Shown piece after piece: positions 57,886 to 64,000 of a DNA stretch of 64,000 nucleotides. Positions within the stretch are counted from its first letter, which is position 1; each line of letters starts with the position of its first letter. The stretch lies in NCBI RefSeq assembly GCF_003994415.1, contig NZ_CP034689.1, positions 4,588,001 through 4,652,000 on the forward strand, read 5' to 3'. The translations under genes and the position numbers were made by a program. The DNA comes from Achromobacter spanius. Its GTDB lineage: Bacteria > Pseudomonadota > Gammaproteobacteria > Burkholderiales > Burkholderiaceae_B. The notes under the pieces are model-generated. The model saw nothing but the letters and a program-made list of their open reading frames with translations. It was not told the origin of the DNA and made no database searches.

Positions 57886-60558
57886 ATGAACAAGACTTTT
57901 GCATTGGTTTGGAGCGAAGCACGGGGCGGCTGGGTTGCCGCCAGCGAATGCGCGCGTCGACGTGGAAAATCGTCGGGGGGGTTGCGGATGACCGTTGTTG
58001 CGCTGGCGTTGATGGGGGTTGTTGGCGCGGCCCATGCACAGGAGTTTCCGAAGGAAGGGGTGATCAAGCATGGAACCGGTGATATCGCTATCGACGCGGA
58101 CAAGAACACCATGCGGGTCAACCAGAAGACGGACAAGCTGATCATCGACTGGCAACGGTTTGACGTCGGCGCGGGTAAGCAGGTGATCTTCAACCAACCC
58201 GGGCGAACCTCCGCGGTGCTTAACAAGGTACTTGGGCAACACTACAGCGACATCCGAGGCGACATCACCGCCAACGGCCGTGTATTCCTGATCAACCCGA
58301 ACGGCATTATGTTCGGGACGTCATCGCGCGTAAGCGTGGGCAGCTTGGTCGCCTCGACCAAGCAGGTCAACCAGGACGATTTTCTGGACGGGGAGACGAT
58401 GCGCTTCAACGGTCCATCGAGAACAGGTATCACTAGTGAAGGAAGGATCAGCGCCGATGGCGGCAGTGTCGCCCTGCTGAGCGAAAAAATAATCAACAAC
58501 GGCAGCATCCAGGCGGACAGAGGTAGCGTCGCGATGGCATCCGGCGGGGCGTTCACCTTGACTCTGGACGGCAATACGCTGTTGCACCTGCAGGTTGACC
58601 GGGCCGCGTTGGAGTCTATTCTGGAAAATGAAGGAACGCTGCGCGCCCATGGCGGAACGGTCATGATGAAGGGACGTTCCAGGAGCGCCATGCCGTCCCT
58701 GGTCGTCAACAACAATGGCATTATCGAGGCCAATTCGCTTGACGGAAAATCGGGCTCCATCATTCTGGACGGCGGCGACTTCGCCAGCATCAACGCCGGC
58801 GGAAAGCTGACCGCCACGGGAGGGACCACGATGGCCGGCGGCACGGTGACCTTAAAGGGCAAAGCCGTGTTCATCCAGCCCGATATCGACATCGACACGC
58901 GCGGCGCGGCGGGGCAAACCGGCACATGGTCGATCACCGCGCATCACATCAACGTTTCCCCAGACGCCGTCACGAACGACGTTACGCTGGCCGCGAGCAC
59001 GCTTGGCAAGAGCCTTGCGACCACCAACGTCTCGCTCGTCAGCACGGTCGGCCACATCGCGGTCAACGCCCCGGTCGAATGGGATGCAAGCACGTCACTG
59101 ACCTTGCAGGCCGCGCGGCACGTGGACGTCAACGCCCCGCTAACCGCCCACGGCAATGGCGCGGCCATCGCGGCGAAGACGCTGGGCGGAGACCTGCGCA
59201 TCAATGCCCGCATGACCCTGGCGGGCGACAACGCGGCGCTGGCCTTGATCGCAAAGTCCGACTTTGAACTACGCCATGGCGTGTCCATTGAACTGAGCGG
59301 CAAGGGCAGCACCTACGAAACCCGCGATGGCCGCTATACGGTCATCAACGACGTCAGCCAGTGGGAAACCATGAACAAGGACCTGAACGGCCGGTATGCG
59401 CTGGGCAAGAGCCTTCAGGCGGCCCGGGTCGCCACGATCGGCAATGACAGTGACGTCTTCACCGGCGAATTCGAGGGCCTGGGCAACACTCTGAGCAAGT
59501 TCGAGGTCACCGGCGACAACCATGCGGGTCTGTTCGCCCAGTCATCGGGCAATATCCGCAACCTGAACCTGTCCTCTACCTCGGTCACAACCGCTCAACA
59601 CGCGCGATCGGCGGACAAAGCCGCCGGCGCGCTGGTAGGCACCAATTCCGGCACCATCACCAACGTGCATGCGGCGGGCACGCGCATGAACGACCTGGCG
59701 GGGGGCATGGGCGCGGTGGGGGGCCTGGTGGGTCGTGGCAACGGGGGGGTGATCGAGCGTTCAAGCGTTACCAACTCCACGCTGCAAGCCCGGGGCGGGC
59801 GCGTCGGCGGCCTAATCGGCGACAACAACGGGGGCTTTGTCAGCGACTCGTTATCCGAGGCCACCGTGCAAGTATCCGGCAACGTTCACGCCGGCGGCTT
59901 TGCCGGCTATAACCGCGCGGGCGGCACGCTATACAACGTCAAGGCACGAGGCTCGGTCACCCACAGCGGTGAATCCGGCAACGGCCATTTCGGCGGCCTG
60001 GTCGGCGCAAACGAGGCCATCATCGCGAAGTCCGCCGCCTATGGCCGGGTGCAGGTGAGCAGCGGCTCGGCCTTCTCCCTGGGCGGGGTGGCCGGTTACA
60101 ACGGCGGGGTGATCGACCAAACCGCCGCAAGCGGCCACGTCAGCGGGGGCCATCACAGCGCGGTCGGTGGGCTGGTGGGTTACAACAACGGCAGGCTTAC
60201 CAACACCGAGGCCAACGGCAACGTTTCCGGCCGGGATCGGGGCGACGTGGGGGGCCTGGTGGGCGTGAACCGCGGGACGATCCACCAAGCCGTGTCGCGC
60301 GGCACTGTTCGCGGCGAATACAAGAGCCGCATCGGCGGTCTGGTCGGCAGAAACCTGGTCACCGCGGAAATCCAGGGCGGCACCGCACAGGGCAACATCA
60401 GTGGCGGACTGCACACGACGATGGGCGGGCTGGTGGGCGTGAACGAAGGGCTGATCCATCAGTCGCATGCGCGTAATAGCGTCAATTACTGGTGGGGCCA
60501 GTGGCTGCTGCAAACCCGCGGCGCCGTCGTGGGGCGCAACACAGGCACCGTCTGGTAA
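57886..60558 (+). CDS. TpsA exoprotein: ESPR signal, TPS domain and GLUG-type repeats
   Basis: 890 residues from ATG 57886, with GGAGG upstream. Extended signal region (Met-Asn-Lys-Thr-Phe-Ala-Leu-Val-Trp...Ser-Glu-Cys-Ala) and hydrophobic core, cleaved after Ala-His-Ala. TPS domain about 52-300 with Asn-Pro-Asn-Gly-Ile and Asn-Gly-Arg-Val-Phe-Leu. From about residue 580, repeated Val-Gly-Gly-Leu-Val-Gly-x-Asn-x-Gly units (GLUG type). The last ends near the stop, so no large toxin domain follows. Probably a surface adhesin. Short compared with FhaB. Confidence 0.9.
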   Translation: MNKTFALVWSEARGGWVAASECARRRGKSSGGLRMTVVALALMGVVGAAHAQEFPKEGVIKHGTGDIAIDADKNTMRVNQKTDKLIIDWQRFDVGAGKQVIFNQPGRTSAVLNKVLGQHYSDIRGDITANGRVFLINPNGIMFGTSSRVSVGSLVASTKQVNQDDFLDGETMRFNGPSRTGITSEGRISADGGSVALLSEKIINNGSIQADRGSVAMASGGAFTLTLDGNTLLHLQVDRAALESILENEGTLRAHGGTVMMKGRSRSAMPSLVVNNNGIIEANSLDGKSGSIILDGGDFASINAGGKLTATGGTTMAGGTVTLKGKAVFIQPDIDIDTRGAAGQTGTWSITAHHINVSPDAVTNDVTLAASTLGKSLATTNVSLVSTVGHIAVNAPVEWDASTSLTLQAARHVDVNAPLTAHGNGAAIAAKTLGGDLRINARMTLAGDNAALALIAKSDFELRHGVSIELSGKGSTYETRDGRYTVINDVSQWETMNKDLNGRYALGKSLQAARVATIGNDSDVFTGEFEGLGNTLSKFEVTGDNHAGLFAQSSGNIRNLNLSSTSVTTAQHARSADKAAGALVGTNSGTITNVHAAGTRMNDLAGGMGAVGGLVGRGNGGVIERSSVTNSTLQARGGRVGGLIGDNNGGFVSDSLSEATVQVSGNVHAGGFAGYNRAGGTLYNVKARGSVTHSGESGNGHFGGLVGANEAIIAKSAAYGRVQVSSGSAFSLGGVAGYNGGVIDQTAASGHVSGGHHSAVGGLVGYNNGRLTNTEANGNVSGRDRGDVGGLVGVNRGTIHQAVSRGTVRGEYKSRIGGLVGRNLVTAEIQGGTAQGNISGGLHTTMGGLVGVNEGLIHQSHARNSVNYWWGQWLLQTRGAVVGRNTGTVW

Positions 60559-60594
60559 GGCGCTGTGGCGACATAACGCCCTGACATCAAGACA

Positions 60595-60628
60595 AAGGTG
60601 GCGCAGTCCGTTCGGATTGCGCCACCTT
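60595..60628. terminator. Bidirectional hairpin between tpsA and the fimbrial operon
   Basis: AAGGTGGCGCA and TGCGCCACCTT pair around a 12-base loop that itself contains TCCG/CGGA. Lies between convergent genes; U-tracts are weak. Confidence 0.55.
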
Positions 60629-60687
60629 CGCGTGGGCGGCCGATGCGGTGTTGCCGACGCGGCGTCGCCGATGTCGCGTCGCAGCGC

Positions 60688-61884
60688 CTAGGGAAACTCG
60701 AACGTGAACTCCGCGGCGGCATTGGCCACGCCGCCTTCCAGGTCGTCGCGACCCACTGCCGTGCGGATATAACGAGCCGCCAAGGACAATTGCGCGCCGC
60801 CGTCCAGCGGGGTCATCGCATAGTTGGGCCCGTAGGCGCCCCCCACGGGTCCGAAGCGCACGCGCTGATCCTGCTCGTCAACCACGATGACGCCGATTCC
60901 CCGGGCCGGTCTATCGCCGTTGGCATTCCGGCCATACAAGGCCAGGACAGTGTCCGTGCCGGCAACCAGGCCACTCTTGGCCCTGAACTTGACCTGCGGC
61001 CGCGCAAGCGCGCTGCATTGGTTCAATCGGATGTTGAAGGGCCTGGGTGCTGACATCGCGCCCTCAGCGGGAAAATCCGCGACGAAGGCCGGCAGCATGT
61101 GCACCGGAATATTCTGGTGCGCGCCGGCATCGCACTGGTGCTTGATGGTGATACTTTGCGCGCCCGCGTTGGTTCCCATGCTGAAGATCTTGCTACCCTG
61201 ATAGACAGAAGTCATACCGCAGAGCTTCGCCCCCGGCGGGTCCGTCGGCGGTGGATTCTGCCAGGATGGAATGCCAACGCCAATCTGCCCCGGCGCCGTT
61301 AATCCGGCGCGTTCGGTGAAAAACCCAAGCACCATCGCCGTGTTGGGCGGTACCCCCGTCACGTTCAGATTGCGCGGAAGATCTTCAGGCTTTGCCATCA
61401 AAACCAACTGCTGCACGTAGGCAAAGTACGCAAACTGCAACAACACGCCATGTCGAGGAATAATGTCTTGCGCACCCATGACCAGACTCATCGAAGCCGA
61501 GGAAACCTCGGTATCCTGAAACAGGATTTTCAAGCCTATGCCATCGACGTTGGTGTTGACGATGTTGTTCACCATGTTGACGGGATTGCGCCACGCGGCC
61601 GTGCCAAATAATTTGTGCTTCTCTTGCGCACCTGGCAGCTTCACCGGCTTGAACCGGATCGCGATCGGCGCCTGCCTTTCGAACAGCACCTGCCCCACCT
61701 GAGACTGCGTTGTCAAGGGTTCGACCTCGGACCATCCAGAGCCTGCCAACCCTGGAAACTCCTCACACTCGGCCGCCGCGAAGACATCATCCGCGGCCGA
61801 CGCCCATTGCGGCGCCGCCAGCATCGCCAGCATCGCCACGCCAGCCCTCCATCCCTTTGGATGACGCATTCGTCTCTTGCCCAT
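60688..61884 (-). CDS. Fimbrial tip adhesin/subunit
   Basis: 398 residues from ATG 61884, with AAGGAGAT just upstream. Signal peptide, then two beta-rich parts. The C-terminal part ends in the alternating pilin pattern Ala-Ala-Ala-Glu-Phe-Thr-Phe-Glu-Phe, which complements a neighbouring subunit or chaperone. Size and last position in the usher-chaperone operon suit a two-domain tip adhesin. Confidence 0.8.
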   Translation of the reverse strand: MGKRRMRHPKGWRAGVAMLAMLAAPQWASAADDVFAAAECEEFPGLAGSGWSEVEPLTTQSQVGQVLFERQAPIAIRFKPVKLPGAQEKHKLFGTAAWRNPVNMVNNIVNTNVDGIGLKILFQDTEVSSASMSLVMGAQDIIPRHGVLLQFAYFAYVQQLVLMAKPEDLPRNLNVTGVPPNTAMVLGFFTERAGLTAPGQIGVGIPSWQNPPPTDPPGAKLCGMTSVYQGSKIFSMGTNAGAQSITIKHQCDAGAHQNIPVHMLPAFVADFPAEGAMSAPRPFNIRLNQCSALARPQVKFRAKSGLVAGTDTVLALYGRNANGDRPARGIGVIVVDEQDQRVRFGPVGGAYGPNYAMTPLDGGAQLSLAARYIRTAVGRDDLEGGVANAAAEFTFEFP

Positions 61885-61937
61885 ATTGATCTCCTTGGCC
61901 GACATGCCACGCGCAGTACTAGTCGTGTTGTCCGCCT

Positions 61938-62720
61938 TCAGTGCTTGTGATGAAAGCCCAGTGGCGCCCGGCCTTCGATGATGTCGCCGTCGTCGTTGGC
62001 GGCTTGATACCGCAGTGCATCCTTGCCCCAGCGAGGCGCCGGCCCGCTGGGAAGCTGGAACCGCGTGCGGCCCAGCGGCGTGACGGTCAGCCCGCTTAAG
62101 GTGATGAACGAGCCAGTGATGAACTTGCCGGCAGCGCGCTCCCCTTCCAGCTCCACCCGAGCAAACGACACAACATACGGGGTCTCGTTGTGTGCCTCGA
62201 TTTCGCGTTCGGCCGCGTGATACGTCCATGCCACCTTGCCGATCGCCTCACTGGCCGACCCCGGCAGACCTTCGGGCCGATACAGCACTTTCATCCGCAA
62301 CCGATACGCAAGCTGCAGCAAGTTCTTCTGCGACGGATCGCGCGCCGGCACCTCCAGGAAGTTGATCCAGAACACGGATTCCCGATCTTTCGGCATGGCT
62401 TCCCCCGTATGCCGCAGCAGCAAGCTCATACGCCCTGCGGGATCCAGCCGAAACACGGGCGGCGTCAGCAGGAATGGCACGGTTTCGCGGCTGGGGTCGG
62501 CGGTGAAATCGCCAGAATCCAGCCAGCTTTGCACCAGGATGGGATGCTGCCCGGCGTTGCCGGTGCGTAGCGTCAGCGACTTTTGCCCCGCCGGATAGAT
62601 GAAACGCGTGCCGGTCACGACCAAATCCGCCTGCACCGCGCGAACGGGCGCCATCACGCACGCCGCCGCCATCGCCAGCATCAACACCCCGCGCCACCCG
62701 GCAAGCACGCGCGCGCTCAT
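61938..62720 (-). CDS. Periplasmic fimbrial chaperone
   Basis: 260 residues from ATG 62720. Signal peptide, then the PapD-like fold: Gly-Thr-Arg-Phe-Ile-Tyr-Pro-Ala-Gly, Arg-Leu-Asp-Pro-Ala-Gly-Arg-Met-Ser-Leu-Leu-Leu, Ser-Val-Phe-Trp-Ile-Asn-Phe-Leu-Glu-Val-Pro. Donates a strand to fold subunits. Overlaps the usher end. Confidence 0.92.
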   Translation of the reverse strand: MSARVLAGWRGVLMLAMAAACVMAPVRAVQADLVVTGTRFIYPAGQKSLTLRTGNAGQHPILVQSWLDSGDFTADPSRETVPFLLTPPVFRLDPAGRMSLLLRHTGEAMPKDRESVFWINFLEVPARDPSQKNLLQLAYRLRMKVLYRPEGLPGSASEAIGKVAWTYHAAEREIEAHNETPYVVSFARVELEGERAAGKFITGSFITLSGLTVTPLGRTRFQLPSGPAPRWGKDALRYQAANDDGDIIEGRAPLGFHHKH

Positions 62721-64000
62721 CGCAGGGACAGCGGCCCAACGCCGCCTTGCTGTACAGGGCCTGGCTGGTCTTGAACACATTCCAGTTCCAGGATGTCGTA
62801 GGCACTGTCGCCGCGCGTGTGGCGAGCGGGCAATTCGTAGTCGATGTGACAGCTTTCGCCCTGGCCAGGCCCCCATTCGATACGCACGCTTCCTTGGTCG
62901 CTTTCTGCGCGCATGACGATGCGGCTGCCCTGCCCCACCGCGCCCACCGCCATGCGGGTTTGCGGGTCGATGGCTTCGGCGCCGAATGGCAAGGGCGCGC
63001 CGTCTGCCAGCTTGCTAAGGATCAAGACCTGACGCGCGCGCAGCGTGGGGTAGACCAGCTTGATGATGGCGCCCGCGCGGGGCGCGATGTTCAACGAGCT
63101 GGTCTTGAGTTCGATGTCCACCGGCAGGTCGGCCGGATCCACGTCCACCGAGTTCAAGCGGTAGGGGCTCAGGCTGCCCACCACCGCGTAGCCGCTGCCG
63201 TCTACCCGGTTGACGCCATAGCCCACGCGCATGCCCTCTGCGTCCTTGGCGTGAACCAGCGCCACGGTTTCGCCCATGGTCTGCGCCAAGGTCACGCCAC
63301 CGCCATGCACGAGCATGGCGCCGTTTGCGCTCAGGGACGCTTGCCGATACCCCCGCCCCTGCCCCACGCTGGCCGACACCGAGCCTTGCGGAAAGTTATA
63401 GCCCACGCTGGCGTCCGCGGAATTGGCGTTGCTGCGGCCATTGTGGGCGGCCGACACCGAGTATGAGCCCGCGCCGCGATCGTCCAACGGGCCGCTGACG
63501 CTGGACGACAAGCGCGCGCCGTCACGGCTGTCACCGGTGTAGACCGCGCTCAGGCGTGGCGCGCGGGAAGTCATGTCCCGGCGACCCAGCGGGATGGCGA
63601 CGCTAAGCGTCACCTGCGTGCTTTTCGCGCTGCCCCCTCCCCCCAATAGCCACCCATGCCGGCGCTATGGACCCGTTGCAGCGCGATGGAATACGACACG
63701 TCTCGCCAGTCGTTGTTGTAGCCAACCGAGTAATTGACGTCGCTGCCGGCCCGCGACCAGTAGTTGGCGGTGGACGCCGACGCATACATGCTGCCCAGGC
63801 TTGTGCCCAGGTTCTGGCTGACGTTCAGGTCGAAGCGGCTGCGCATGCGGCCATCGCCCTGGTAGCGGTAGTTGCGCGACACATTGCCCAGCGCCACCGC
63901 ATCGCGCAGGCCCAGGTAGCCGCTGGTGGAATAGCGGTAGGCTAAAAGCGAGAAGTTCGTGCCGCTGTTGGGCAGGTCTTTGCTGTAAGTGAGCCGGTAG
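62717..64000 (-). CDS. Fimbrial usher (FimD family), 5' part outside window, one frameshift
   Basis: Reads leftward from beyond 64000: Tyr-Ser-Lys-Asp-Leu-Pro-Asn-Ser-Gly-Thr-Asn and Tyr-Arg-Tyr-Ser-Thr-Ser-Gly-Tyr (barrel), then after a frame change near 63640-63650 the rest of the barrel and the C-terminal domains. The shift lies in a G-run (on minus, TT-GGGGGG-A-GGGGG): one more G would restore the frame. Forms the outer-membrane pore and platform. Confidence 0.85.

Noticed and set aside
1..64000. CRISPR array
   Set aside because: No regularly spaced direct repeats of CRISPR length seen; the repeats found are short coding or terminal repeats.

Overview
The window is GC-rich DNA of a beta-proteobacterium. 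Gene content and neighbourhoods fit the Alcaligenaceae (Achromobacter/Bordetella group): many tripartite-tricarboxylate (Bug-type) receptors, CaiB/BaiF CoA-transferases, dapA-bamC, an ESPR-type two-partner secretion exoprotein and chaperone-usher fimbriae. Species is not determined.

Layout. 1-3200: right end of an integrated element (partial hypothetical gene, free-standing ClpX-type zinc-finger protein, lipoprotein, AlpA-like factor, frameshifted P4-type integrase, repeats that may be an att region) abutting mutS. 3244-17014: core genes: mutS-roxA, small lipoprotein, bamC and dapA, M50 protease, YciO-like protein, zinc metallopeptidase, two coupled genes of unknown function, acyltransferase-like gene, ArsR regulator with divergent MFS transporter. 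17020-19386: small ORFs, a DUF4105 membrane protein, an AhpD-like protein. 19478-38033: a contractile phage-tail island. 38090-43402: ferritin-like protein, GST, WYL regulator, tRNA-His, cardiolipin synthase, LysR regulator. 43474-54430: acyl-CoA/organic-acid catabolic genes with two Bug receptors, a CaiB-type CoA-transferase and an IS3-family insertion. 54441-64000: response regulator, lone Hpt protein, TpsB/TpsA pair, and a fimbrial operon running off the right edge.

The most notable system is the tail island. It has regulators (S24 repressor, Cro-like protein), replication-like early genes, a complete sheath/tube/tape-measure/baseplate/spike/fibre set and a holin-endolysin-Rz/Rz1 lysis cassette. 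It has no terminase, portal, capsid or protease gene, so it looks like a tailocin (phage-tail bacteriocin) or a headless prophage. The fibre gene ends inside a 420-bp segment bounded by perfect 15-bp inverted repeats. That segment carries two convergent alternative fibre C-termini, and the fibre reading frame runs through the repeat (Thr-Ala-Asn-Ala-Arg) on both sides. A tyrosine recombinase resembling the shufflon recombinase Rci lies 0.4 kb away, in the middle of the late region. The parts suggest a killing particle whose target range switches by DNA inversion.

Caution: many genes carry single-base indels, mostly in or beside G/C runs. The essential dapA has two. This points to consensus sequence errors, so frameshifts here should not be read as gene decay without checking.
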